In this document: piece after piece, positions 47,558-57,058 of the stretch
How the letters are laid out: each line of letters begins with the position of its first letter
Position numbering within the stretch: the first letter of the stretch is position 1
Assembly: GCF_002592005.1 (NCBI RefSeq)
Contig: NZ_NVQF01000017.1
Coordinates: 23,778 to 87,777 of the forward strand
Source of the DNA: Mycolicibacterium palauense
GTDB lineage: Bacteria > Actinomycetota > Actinomycetes > Mycobacteriales > Mycobacteriaceae
Direction: 5' to 3'
DNA: 64,000 bases
The notes under the pieces: model-generated
Databases searched by the model: none
Told to the model about the DNA's origin: nothing
What the model saw: only the letters and a program-made list of their open reading frames with translations
Made by a program: the position numbers and the translations under genes

Positions 47558-48640
47558 TCAGGCGGAAACCGTCTCGGGCACCGTCTCGGGCGCCGTCGCG
47601 GGCACCGTCTCGCTGGCCGGTTGCGCCGCCACGCTCGGCAGGTGACTGCGCTGAGGTTCGCTGCGGTAGCGCGACGGCGTGCCGTTGATCTTGCAGATCC
47701 GCCACACCAGCTTGGCCACCGGGTTCATCAGACCGGTGTCCGCGCACAACATGCGCACGTCGCCGAACATGTCGCGCAGGAACTTTCGCGCCTCGGGGGT
47801 GCCGAAGAAGATCTCCTTCTTCACCGAGCGGGGAATGTCGAATTCCTTCCAGAACGCCTTCGGCGGCACCACGATGGCCTGGCACAGCACCCGCATGACG
47901 ACGGGCACGTACAGCGACAGCAGGAACTTGTGGCGCCGGCTCATCTCCGGTACCCGCTTGCGCAGATATTCGTGCGCGAACGAGATGTGGCGGGCCTCCT
48001 CGGCCACGTGGATGGCCATCACCCGCTCCATGATCGGGTGCAGCGCCTTGCCCTCGCGCAGGACGTTCTTCTGGGTGTGGTCGATCGGCTCCTCACCGGC
48101 GAGCACACCGAAGAAGAACGGGATCGGGCGCGGACCGGCCACCAGCGGGATGAAGGTGGAGAGCCACTTGAGCAGGCGCGGCATACCCGGGACGTCGGCG
48201 CCGATGCGGTTGACCATCTCCTGGAACATCATGGTGTGGTTGCACTCTTCGACCGACTCGTGCAGGCAGTACCGGTATTCCGGTGAGCCGTTGGGCACCC
48301 AGAAGGCGTAGTTCATCAGCCCGCGGATCAGGATCGACTCGAAGTGCAGGCCCACCTTGGCCACATTGGCCTGGCGCCACATGCCGATCTCGATCCGGCG
48401 TTGCGTGGACTGGGCCCGATACCAGGGATGCCTGCCCAGCGGATCGGTGCCGGGCAGGATCCAGCGCTCGTCGCCGGGGACGACCTCGAACTCCGGCGAG
48501 TCCCAGTCGATGTCCAGGTAGGGGTTGAAATTGCGCCGGACGGACCCCTCGGACAGCGTGGTCAGCATGTCCACGTAGGGCTGATCATCGAGCACGTCCA
48601 TGTTGCGTCGCCACCGGCGGACCATCTTCGTCCGAGCCAT
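47558..48640 (-). CDS. AurF-like diiron oxygenase (Rv0885 homologue)
   Basis: 360 residues. Ferritin-like diiron motifs: ESILIRGLMNYAFW, HESVEECNHTMMF (ExxxH-type ligands) and HVAEEARHISFAHEYL (EExxH). AurF oxidises aryl amines to nitro compounds; the mycobacterial substrate is unknown. C-terminal tail is a low-complexity TVPx repeat (ASETVPATAPETVPETVSA) encoded by a 12-bp repeat. ATG has AGAGGAGG upstream. Upstream of fprB by 9 bp, same strand, suggesting it is reduced by FprB. Confidence 0.88.
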   Translation of the reverse strand: MARTKMVRRWRRNMDVLDDQPYVDMLTTLSEGSVRRNFNPYLDIDWDSPEFEVVPGDERWILPGTDPLGRHPWYRAQSTQRRIEIGMWRQANVAKVGLHFESILIRGLMNYAFWVPNGSPEYRYCLHESVEECNHTMMFQEMVNRIGADVPGMPRLLKWLSTFIPLVAGPRPIPFFFGVLAGEEPIDHTQKNVLREGKALHPIMERVMAIHVAEEARHISFAHEYLRKRVPEMSRRHKFLLSLYVPVVMRVLCQAIVVPPKAFWKEFDIPRSVKKEIFFGTPEARKFLRDMFGDVRMLCADTGLMNPVAKLVWRICKINGTPSRYRSEPQRSHLPSVAAQPASETVPATAPETVPETVSA

Positions 48641-50056
<1,416 letters not shown>

Positions 50057-50228
50057 ATCGACACTGAGCCGGCACCGAGTCGGCACCGGGCCGGCCCGCG
50101 ACGACCCCGAGACCACTCCGCGGCGAAACCGTCGCCCGCCGGGCCCGCGTGTCAACCGCGCGACGGCCGCCGGCTGCAGTAAGGTCCGGACCAATCGGGC
50201 CCGGCACTGTGGCCCCAAGGAGGTCGAC

Positions 50229-51020
50229 ATGCGGGATCTGGAAGTAGTGGGACTCGATGTCGACGGTCGTCACCTCCTCTGCGAGGGCGGCACCCCGCCC
50301 GAGACGTTTCGACTACGCCTGGACGACCGGTTACGCGCAGCAGTCCGCGGCGACACATCGCGGCTGAACCAAACTCAAATGGACATCGAGGTCAAGAGCG
50401 TGCTGCGTCCCAGAGAGATTCAAGCCCGGATCCGCGCGGGAGCCTCGGTCGAGCAGTTGGCCGAGGCGGCCGGCGTCGACGTCTCGCGCATCGAGCGTTT
50501 CGCCCACCCCGTGCTGCTCGAGCGTTCCCGCGCCGCCGAACTGGCCACCGCCGCCCATCCGGTGCTGCCCGACGGGCCCGCCGTGCTCACCCTGCTGGAG
50601 ACGGTGACCACGGCCCTGGTGGCCCGCGGCCTGGACCCCGACTCCACCAACTGGGACGCCTGGCGCAACGAGGACGGCCGCTGGACGGTGCAGCTGGCCT
50701 GGAAAGCCGGCCGGTCCGACAACGTCGCGCACTTCCGGTTCGTCCCGGGCGCGCACGGCGGCACGATCACGGCCGTCGACGACACCGCCACCGAGCTGAT
50801 CGACCCGAACTTCGACCGGCCGTTGCGTCCGGTCGCCCCGCTCGCGCAGCTCGACTTCGACACACCGGAACCGGCCCCGCAGCCCGAATCGCAGACCGAA
50901 CCGCGGGCCGCCCATGAGCAGCCCGACCCGCCGGCCAAGACACGCAGTCGGCGCGCCAAGCCCGCGGTGCCGGCCTGGGAGGACGTGCTGCTGGGCGTGC
51001 GCTCCAGCGGCGAGCGCTGA
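50229..51020 (+). CDS. sepH: SepH, septation protein (DUF3071)
   Basis: 263 residues. N-terminal DUF3071: MRDLEVVGLDVDGRHLLCEGG, LRPREIQARIRAGASVEQLAEAAGVDVSRIERFAHPVLLERSRAA (helix-turn-helix). The C-terminal Pro/Glu/Lys-rich linker ends in a conserved AVPAWEDVLLGVRS segment. In Streptomyces and mycobacteria SepH binds and activates FtsZ to promote division. ATG has AAGGAGG 5 nt upstream. Located as in M. tuberculosis (Rv0883c beside serC). Confidence 0.93.
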   Translation: MRDLEVVGLDVDGRHLLCEGGTPPETFRLRLDDRLRAAVRGDTSRLNQTQMDIEVKSVLRPREIQARIRAGASVEQLAEAAGVDVSRIERFAHPVLLERSRAAELATAAHPVLPDGPAVLTLLETVTTALVARGLDPDSTNWDAWRNEDGRWTVQLAWKAGRSDNVAHFRFVPGAHGGTITAVDDTATELIDPNFDRPLRPVAPLAQLDFDTPEPAPQPESQTEPRAAHEQPDPPAKTRSRRAKPAVPAWEDVLLGVRSSGER

Positions 51021-51033
51021 CGCCGCCGGCGAA

Positions 51034-51312
51034 TCAGATCGTTCCCGCGGCGCCCATCGCCAGCAGTGCCAGCCAGCCCCCGGCGACACCGACGCCGGAA
51101 CCGAGCACGAACCAGCGCACCACCGGGCGGGTGCGCCAACCCCACACCGTCGGGGCCAGCCCGCCCACGGCGGTCAGGTTCAGCACGACCGCCAGCAGCG
51201 GGTTGACCCGCACCAGCCCGACGCCGAGCACGACGACCACCGCCGCGATCACCGCGGCGGCGAAGGCGGCCACGGTCAGGCCGGTCCCCCACGGCGTCGA
51301 ATCGTCGGTCAC
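51034..51312 (-). CDS. Small membrane protein, DUF2537 (Rv0882 homologue)
   Basis: 92 residues with three hydrophobic segments (about 12-35, 38-57, 65-90). Matches the position and length of Rv0882 (94 residues). Function unknown. GTG start. 9 bp downstream of the rRNA methyltransferase gene. Confidence 0.85.
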   Translation of the reverse strand: MTDDSTPWGTGLTVAAFAAAVIAAVVVVLGVGLVRVNPLLAVVLNLTAVGGLAPTVWGWRTRPVVRWFVLGSGVGVAGGWLALLAMGAAGTI

Positions 51313-51321
51313 GGCGCGAGC

Positions 51322-52152
51322 CTACCCATCGGCGCAGCGGGAACGTTCGTAGAAGGCCAGGGCCGCCGCGGTGGCGACGTTGAGCGAGTCGGTGCCCCGG
51401 GCCATCGGGATGCGGACCCGCTGGTGGCTGGTGCGCATGGCGGTCTCGGTCAGGCCGGGCCCCTCGGCGCCGACCAGAACCGCGACCCGCTGGCCCGCCA
51501 GGCCGGGCAGCGCCGTCGCCAACGCCTCGGCCTGCCGGTCCGGGGTCATCGCCAGCAGTCGAAAACCCATGTCCCGCAGGTTGTTCAGATCGTGCGGCCA
51601 GCTCGATGACCGGGCGAACGGAACCAGCAGAGCGTGCCCCATCGACACCCGCACCGCGCGGCGGTACAGCGGGTCGGCGCAGCCCGCGCCGAACACCACC
51701 GCGTCGACGCCGAGCCCGGCGGCGTTGCGGAAGATCGAGCCGAGGTTCTCGTGGTCGTTGACACCTTCGAGCACCGCGATGGTGCGCGCCCCGGCGCACA
51801 CGTCACCGAGCGAGAGCTCCGGTGCGCGCCGCGCGACGGCGAGCACACCACGGTTGAGGTGGAAGCCCACGATCTCGGCCATGGTCTCGGCGCTGGCCCG
51901 GTAGTACGGGACGCCGGCCAGGCCCGGGCTCGCCAACTCCTCGGCGAGTTCGGCGCGCCGCCGTTCGGTGCCCAGCAGCGCGTGCGGGGTGAACCGGGAG
52001 GCGGCCATGCGCTGCACGACCAGCACGCCCTCGGCGATCACCAGTCCCTTGCCCGAGGGCAGGTCGGGCCGGCGGTCCACGCTATTGAGGTCGCGAAAAT
52101 CGTCCACCCGGGTGTCCGAGGGATCGCTGATGTCGATGATGTTGGTGTCCAC
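51322..52152 (-). CDS. SpoU/TrmH-family RNA 2'-O-methyltransferase (Rv0881 homologue)
   Basis: 276 residues with all three SPOUT motifs: VLEGVNDHENLGSIFRNAAGLGVDAVV (motif 1), VAVLVGAEGPGLT (motif 2) and RIPMARGTDSLNVATAAALAFYE (motif 3). An N-terminal substrate-binding segment precedes them. Probably modifies tRNA or rRNA; the target base is not known. GTG 52152 is the first good start; the frame is open upstream. Divergent from the DUF2530 gene. Confidence 0.9.
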   Translation of the reverse strand: MDTNIIDISDPSDTRVDDFRDLNSVDRRPDLPSGKGLVIAEGVLVVQRMAASRFTPHALLGTERRRAELAEELASPGLAGVPYYRASAETMAEIVGFHLNRGVLAVARRAPELSLGDVCAGARTIAVLEGVNDHENLGSIFRNAAGLGVDAVVFGAGCADPLYRRAVRVSMGHALLVPFARSSSWPHDLNNLRDMGFRLLAMTPDRQAEALATALPGLAGQRVAVLVGAEGPGLTETAMRTSHQRVRIPMARGTDSLNVATAAALAFYERSRCADG

Positions 52153-52217
52153 GAGCGTGCGATGACGATAGCGTGTGCCGCCGCCCGCGACCCCGGGGTG
52201 TTCCCGGGCGATGCTGC

Positions 52218-52223
52218 TACGTT
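52218..52223 (+). promoter_or_regulatory. -10 element of the DUF2530 gene
   Basis: TACGTT ends 8 nt before the ATG of the DUF2530 gene, a leaderless-type arrangement. Confidence 0.4.
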
Positions 52224-52231
52224 GAATCCCG

Positions 52232-52558
52232 ATGCCCGCCGACCAGCACGACGCCACCGGAGGGGCCCGCGACGGATCCGGGTCCGCCGGGTCCCCGGCG
52301 GCCGAGCCGGCGGCGCCACCCCTGCCGGCCGCCCTGCTGGAGCCGTGGCCGGTGATCGCCGTCGGTGCCACGATCTGGCTGATCGCCACGGTGCTGGCGT
52401 TCACGGTGCCGGAACTGCAGACGTGGCGCCCGGTCTGCCTGGCGGGCCTGGCCACCGGCGTGGTGGGCACGTCGATCGTGCTGTGGCAGTTCAGCGCCGC
52501 ACGGCGCGGGATCCGCGGCGCGCAGGTCGGTCTGTCTGTGCGCCGGGACGCCGGTTAG
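52232..52558 (+). CDS. DUF2530 membrane protein (Rv0879c homologue)
   Basis: 108 residues: an Ala/Gly/Pro-rich N-terminal tail, then two membrane helices (about 40-60 and 68-88) with PWPVIAVGATIWLIATVLAF. Conserved actinobacterial protein of unknown function. Confidence 0.85.
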   Translation: MPADQHDATGGARDGSGSAGSPAAEPAAPPLPAALLEPWPVIAVGATIWLIATVLAFTVPELQTWRPVCLAGLATGVVGTSIVLWQFSAARRGIRGAQVGLSVRRDAG

Positions 52559-52636
52559 TCTCCATAGCCAGGACCGACAGCCAGCAACCGACAGCCAGCA
52601 ACCGACACCGATGTCCGGATTCGAGGGAGAGTGGGA

Positions 52637-53092
52637 ATGGCAGCGCCGTTGCTCAGCGCAGAGATCGAGATCAACGCCCCGGTGAGCACGGTCTGGGGCC
52701 TGATCAGCGACTTCAGCAGGATGCCCGAGTGGAGTCCGCAGTGCCGGTGGATGAAGCCGCTGGGACCGGTGCGCCAGGGCACCCGCACGGTCAACCTGAA
52801 CCGGCGCAACAAGCTGTTCTGGCCGACCACCTCGGTGGTCACCGAGCTGATCCCCGAACGCAAGCTGGCGTTCCGCGTCGCGGAGAACCGTTCGGTGTGG
52901 AGCTATGAGCTCGAACCCACCGAGAACGGCACCCGGGTGGTGGAGAGCCGGCACGCCGAGAACGGGACGTCGGCGATCTCGGGTTTCCTGACCGCCACGG
53001 TTTTGGGTGGCTCCACGCAATTCGAGGACGAGCTCGTCGCGGGGATGCAGCAGTCCCTGCAGCGCATCAAGGCGGCCGCGGAGAAACCGTGA
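52637..53092 (+). CDS. SRPBCC-fold protein
   Basis: 151 residues: LSAEIEINAPVSTVWGLISDFSRMPEWSPQCRWMKPLG, then strands and the C-terminal helix FEDELVAGMQQSLQRIKAAAEK. Polyketide cyclase/dehydrase superfamily, probable lipid or small-molecule binding. Preceded by a 14-bp duplicated element (CCGACAGCCAGCAA twice) in the short leader. ATG 52637 has a GAGGGAGAG purine-rich stretch upstream. Confidence 0.85.
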   Translation: MAAPLLSAEIEINAPVSTVWGLISDFSRMPEWSPQCRWMKPLGPVRQGTRTVNLNRRNKLFWPTTSVVTELIPERKLAFRVAENRSVWSYELEPTENGTRVVESRHAENGTSAISGFLTATVLGGSTQFEDELVAGMQQSLQRIKAAAEKP

Positions 53093-53123
53093 CCGCCGGC
53101 ACGGCGGTGCGGCGCCGAGCGGG

Positions 53124-53918
53124 TCAGGAACCCGGGCTGTCCACCACGTCGAGCACCCCGTCGTCGTAGGGGTCGTAGAGCGGTGAGCCCGCCCCGGCCG
53201 GTGGCGGGGTGTCCGAATGCGCGCCGCAGCCGTAGCTGAAGTCCACGACGTGCCCGTCGGCGGACATCTCGTTTCCGCAGACGCCGAACATCGTGCCGAG
53301 TTCACCGGCCAGCGGCAGCAGGAATCCGCAGTCCCGGCACAGGCGCTTGGTGGACCGCGCCATCGCCGAGTCGGGACCGTAGTCGCCGTCGTGCCAGCGC
53401 TGAGCGGCGTCGGCGCGCCCGTCGGCGCTCATCACCTGACGGCGGCCGAGACCGATCTCGGCGGCGACGTCGTCGATCGCCGGGTCCCCGCTGAGGGTGT
53501 GGCCCGGAACCAGCCGCGGATCCGCACCGGGCGGGGCCAGCAGGTCGCCGGGGCTCAGGTCGCCGGGCTTGACGCGCTGCTCCCAGGGCACCCACTGCGG
53601 CGCCAGCAGCGCCGTGGGCCCCGGCACCAGCACGACCTCGCTGATCGTGGCGTGCTCGGCGCCCGGGTAGCCGGCCACCACCACCGCCCACTGCCAGCCC
53701 TGGTAGCCGGGCATCCTGGCCAGGAACCGATGCGTCGCGGCGGTGGAGTCTTCGTAGGAGACGCCCAGGTAGTCACCGACGGCGTCCTCGCCGCTGTACT
53801 CCTCGACGGCCGACCGGGCGGCACTCACGGCGCTGGTGAGCAGCTCGGCCAGCGCCTGCGGAACGGGGTCCGAGGGCATCCCCGCGGTCTGTTCGGAGGG
53901 TTCGGTCGCGCTGTCCAT
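53124..53918 (-). CDS. DUF3027 family protein (Rv0877 homologue)
   Basis: 264 residues. WQWAVVVAGYPGAEHATISEVVLVPG and WVPWEQRVKPGDLSPGDLLAPPGADPRL are conserved, followed by a zinc-ribbon-like region (LCRDCGFLLPL, GVCGNEMS, YGCGAHSD). Conserved actinobacterial protein; function unknown. ATG 53918 is chosen; a GTG 13 codons upstream is possible. Divergent from the MFS gene as in M. tuberculosis. Confidence 0.85.
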   Translation of the reverse strand: MDSATEPSEQTAGMPSDPVPQALAELLTSAVSAARSAVEEYSGEDAVGDYLGVSYEDSTAATHRFLARMPGYQGWQWAVVVAGYPGAEHATISEVVLVPGPTALLAPQWVPWEQRVKPGDLSPGDLLAPPGADPRLVPGHTLSGDPAIDDVAAEIGLGRRQVMSADGRADAAQRWHDGDYGPDSAMARSTKRLCRDCGFLLPLAGELGTMFGVCGNEMSADGHVVDFSYGCGAHSDTPPPAGAGSPLYDPYDDGVLDVVDSPGS

Positions 53919-54089
53919 CACCGCCCCATAGTGCCTGAGACGGCCGGAGTCAGCCACACCCGCCTGCCTGTCCGCATCCGGGGGCCCCGATAGGGAAGAA
54001 TTGGCGACGTGTCAGGACCCCGGCGTGATCATCCGAGTGCGGGCCCCGGATCCGGGCAGGCGCACGGCCGGGCCGGCCAGCACCCCGGC

Positions 54090-55730
54090 ATGGCCAACTA
54101 CCCCAGTGACCAGTCGGATCTGCGCCGACCGCGCAGGCCGGCGGGCCCGAGCGCCAACCGGTATCTGCCGCCGCTCAACGAACCGCGCCACGATCCAGGC
54201 TCTGGGCCGCCCGGCACCGAACCGCCGCGGCGCGACGGACGCGGCAGCGGCAGCGGCGAGGACGCGGGACGGGTCACCGTCACCCGGGCGGCCGCCCAGC
54301 GCAGCCGCGAGATGGGCTCGAAGATGTACGGCCTGGTGCATCGCGCCGCCACCGCCGACGGAGCCGACAAGTCGGGGCTGACGGCGCTGACCTGGCCGAC
54401 CATGGCCAACTTCGCCGTCGACGCGGCGATGGCCGTGGCCCTGGCCAACACCCTGTTCTTCGCCGCGGCCTCCGCGGAGAGCAAGAGCAGGGTGGCGCTG
54501 TACCTGCTGATCACCATCGCACCCTTCGCGGTGATCGCCCCGTTGATCGGGCCCGCCCTGGATCGGCTCCAGCACGGTCGCCGGGCCGCGCTGGCGCTGT
54601 CGTTCGGGTTGCGCCTGGTGCTGGTGCTGGTGCTGATCAACAACTACGACGGCGCGACGGGCAGCTTCCCGTCATGGGTGCTCTATCCCTGCGCGCTGGG
54701 GATGATGGTGCTCTCGAAGTCCTTCTCGGTGCTGCGTTCGGCGGTCACCCCGCGGGTGATGCCACCCACCATCGACCTGGTGCGGGTGAACTCGCGGCTG
54801 ACGGTGTTCGGGCTGCTGGGCGGCACGATCGTCGGCGGCGGTGTGGCCGCCGGCGTCGAGTACACGATGAGCAGCCTGTTCCAGCTGCCCGGCGCGCTGT
54901 TCGTCATCGTGGTGGTCGCGTTGGCCGGCGCCTGGTTGTCGATGCAGATTCCCAGCTGGGTCGAGGTCACCGCGGGCGAGGTGCCCACGACGTTGAGCTA
55001 CCACGACCGCAGCAACCCCCTGCGGCGCCACCCGCACGAGCCGCAGCGCGCCCCCGACGCACCACCGCGGCAGCCGTTGGGCCGCAACATCATCACCTCG
55101 CTGTGGGGCAACTGCACCATCAAGACGATGGTGGGGTTCCTGTTCCTGTATCCGGCGTTCGTCGCCAAGTCCCATCAGGCGTCCGGATGGCAGCAGCTGG
55201 CCATCCTGGGCCTGATCGGGGCGGCGGCCGCGATCGGCAACTTCACCGGCAACTTCACCGCCGCCCGGCTCAAGCTGGGCCGCCCGGCGGTTCTGGTGGT
55301 GCGCTGCACCGTCGCGGTGACGGCGCTGGCCCTGATCACCGCGCTGACCGGAAACCTGCTGGTCGCCGCGGCGGCGACGTTGGTCACCTCGGGGTCCAGC
55401 GCGATCGCCAAGGCGTCGTTGGATGCCTCGCTGCAGGACGACCTGCCCGAGGAGTCACGCGCCTCGGCGTTCGGCCGCTCGGAGTCCATCCTGCAGCTGT
55501 CCTGGGTGCTCGGGGGTGCACTCGGCGTGCTGGTCTACACCGATCTGTGGGTGGGGTTCACCGCCATCACCGCGCTGCTGATCCCGGGGCTGGCCCAGAC
55601 GGTCGTCAGCTTCCACGGGCAGTCGCTGATCCCGGGGCTGGGCGGCAACCGGCCCGTCATGGTCGAACAGGAGGGCGGCCATCCCCGCCATCCGGGAACC
55701 GAGGCACACACCGTGGTGACGAAGAAGTGA
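54090..55730 (+). CDS. MFS-type membrane transporter (Rv0876c homologue)
   Basis: 546 residues from this ATG. A proline/arginine-rich cytoplasmic N-terminus (1-100) precedes about 12 helices (from ALTWPTMANFAVDAAMAVALANTLFF); a large loop with charged RRHPHEPQRAP splits the two halves. Length agrees with Rv0876c (548). Substrate unknown. GTG 54009 would add 27 residues. The TGA overlaps the GTG of the DUF2771 gene. Confidence 0.88.
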   Translation: MANYPSDQSDLRRPRRPAGPSANRYLPPLNEPRHDPGSGPPGTEPPRRDGRGSGSGEDAGRVTVTRAAAQRSREMGSKMYGLVHRAATADGADKSGLTALTWPTMANFAVDAAMAVALANTLFFAAASAESKSRVALYLLITIAPFAVIAPLIGPALDRLQHGRRAALALSFGLRLVLVLVLINNYDGATGSFPSWVLYPCALGMMVLSKSFSVLRSAVTPRVMPPTIDLVRVNSRLTVFGLLGGTIVGGGVAAGVEYTMSSLFQLPGALFVIVVVALAGAWLSMQIPSWVEVTAGEVPTTLSYHDRSNPLRRHPHEPQRAPDAPPRQPLGRNIITSLWGNCTIKTMVGFLFLYPAFVAKSHQASGWQQLAILGLIGAAAAIGNFTGNFTAARLKLGRPAVLVVRCTVAVTALALITALTGNLLVAAAATLVTSGSSAIAKASLDASLQDDLPEESRASAFGRSESILQLSWVLGGALGVLVYTDLWVGFTAITALLIPGLAQTVVSFHGQSLIPGLGGNRPVMVEQEGGHPRHPGTEAHTVVTKK

Positions 55731-56221
55731 AGAAGACCCTAGCGGCGGTGCTCGCCGTCACCCTGGTGATCGCGGGCGCCGAGGCCGGCCTGGTGGCCTG
55801 GTTGCTCTCCCGCGACGACGGTGGCCCCGACCGCCCCCAGATCAGCGCCTTCACCGCCGGCCAGCTGGTGCGGGTGGGTCCGTCGCTGTACTGCAACGTC
55901 CTCGATCTCAACGACTGCGACGACGCCCACGACGAGGGTGTGCTGCACACCAACCCGCGCGACCCGGTCCAGCTGTCGGTACCGCAGGCCATCGCCCGCG
56001 CGCCGTGGCGGCTGGTGCTCGTCTACCGCGATCCGCGCGACACCACGATCCGGGTGTTCCGCCCCGACACCCGGCTGGCGGTGACCGTGCCCGCCGTCGA
56101 TGCCAACCGCGGACCGCTGATGCAGCTGGTGGTCCAGCTGATGACGCTGGTGCAGGACCAGAACGGGGAAGTGTTCGAGATGCCCCACGCCGAGTGGTCG
56201 GTGCAGACGGTCCAGAAGTGA
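55727..56221 (+). CDS. DUF2771 membrane-anchored protein (Rv0875c homologue)
   Basis: 164 residues: N-terminal membrane anchor or signal (KKTLAAVLAVTLVIAGAEAGLVAWLL), then an extracytoplasmic domain with a Cys pair (YCNVLDLNDCDD). Probable exported protein of unknown function, coupled (GTGA) to the MFS gene. Confidence 0.86.
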   Translation: MKKTLAAVLAVTLVIAGAEAGLVAWLLSRDDGGPDRPQISAFTAGQLVRVGPSLYCNVLDLNDCDDAHDEGVLHTNPRDPVQLSVPQAIARAPWRLVLVYRDPRDTTIRVFRPDTRLAVTVPAVDANRGPLMQLVVQLMTLVQDQNGEVFEMPHAEWSVQTVQK

Positions 56222-56260
56222 CCGGGGCCGCGGCCCCCGTCCGATCCGGCCCCGTCCAGT

Positions 56261-56305
56261 CCAGTGCCCGTCTACTCCAGCGCCCGTCTACTCCAGTGCC
56301 GTCAC
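56261..56305. repeat. 16-bp tandem repeat over the eutC stop codon
   Basis: Units CCAGTGCCCGTCTACT (56261-56276) and CCAGCGCCCGTCTACT (56277-56292), then a partial copy that is eutC coding sequence. The inner unit contains the eutC TAG and the outer unit repeats it. Confidence 0.85.
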
Positions 56306-57058
56306 GCCGCCGTCGGCGATCTCGGCCCGTGAGGTGTCCTTGAGCGCCACGCCCGAGCGTCCCAGCCTGCGGGCCCCGGACACCAGGGCCGCGGTGATGC
56401 TCGCGGCGCGCGCGTAGCTCAACCCGTCGGGCGGGTGGATGTTGGACACGCAGTTGCGGTCGGCGTCGGTGCGGCCCGGCCGCGGCAGGTGGGTCAGGTA
56501 GATCCCCAGGCTGTCGGCGACCGACAGGCCCGGGCGTTCCCCGATGATCATCACCACGGTGGCCGCATCGAGTGCGGCGCCGATGTGGTCGCCCAGCGCG
56601 ACCCGGGCCTGGGTGGCGATGACCGGCGGCGCCAGCCGGTAGCGCCCGTCGAACTCCTCGATGAGGGCGGCCAGCAGGCCGCGGCCGTGATCGATCAGCG
56701 CCCGCGGCGACAGGCCGTCGGCCAGCACGAAGCCGATATCGGCCCCGCACCGCGTCAGCGCGCTCAGGTCGCCCGGGGTGCGTCCCAGATCCGGGCGGCG
56801 CAGGTACTCGCCGCGCGTCTGTGCACAGCTGCTCACCCGCGCCGGCGCGCCGATCCCGAGTTCCTCGACCTGCTCGGCGAGCCCGTCGGCGTCCAACGGC
56901 AGGTGCACGGCGTCGCGGGCCGCCGAGTGCGCCGCCTTGAACTCCAGTACCCGCCGGGAGGGCAGGGCGTTGCCCGCGCGCCCCAGCCCGATCCGCGCCT
57001 GGGTGGTGCGCCGCAGCGGCTCCCAGACGTCGGCGACCGGGACCCCATCGGCGCTCAC
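56288..57058 (-). CDS. eutC: Ethanolamine ammonia-lyase small subunit
   Basis: About 256 residues: TTQARIGLGRAGNALPSRRVLEFKAAHSAARDAVH, VIIGERPGLSVADSLGIYLTHLPRPGRTDADRNCVSNIHP are standard EutC blocks that contact adenosylcobalamin. With EutB it converts ethanolamine to acetaldehyde and ammonia. GTG start overlaps the eutB stop (GTGA). The stop codon lies in a 16-bp tandem repeat. Confidence 0.95.
   Translation of the reverse strand: MSADGVPVADVWEPLRRTTQARIGLGRAGNALPSRRVLEFKAAHSAARDAVHLPLDADGLAEQVEELGIGAPARVSSCAQTRGEYLRRPDLGRTPGDLSALTRCGADIGFVLADGLSPRALIDHGRGLLAALIEEFDGRYRLAPPVIATQARVALGDHIGAALDAATVVMIIGERPGLSVADSLGIYLTHLPRPGRTDADRNCVSNIHPPDGLSYARAASITAALVSGARRLGRSGVALKDTSRAEIADGGVTALE

Noticed and set aside
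50057..50110. Short repeats (GAGCCGGCACC-like) after serC as another stop-codon duplication
   Set aside because: The copies start after the stop and are imperfect; too weak to group with the clear cases.
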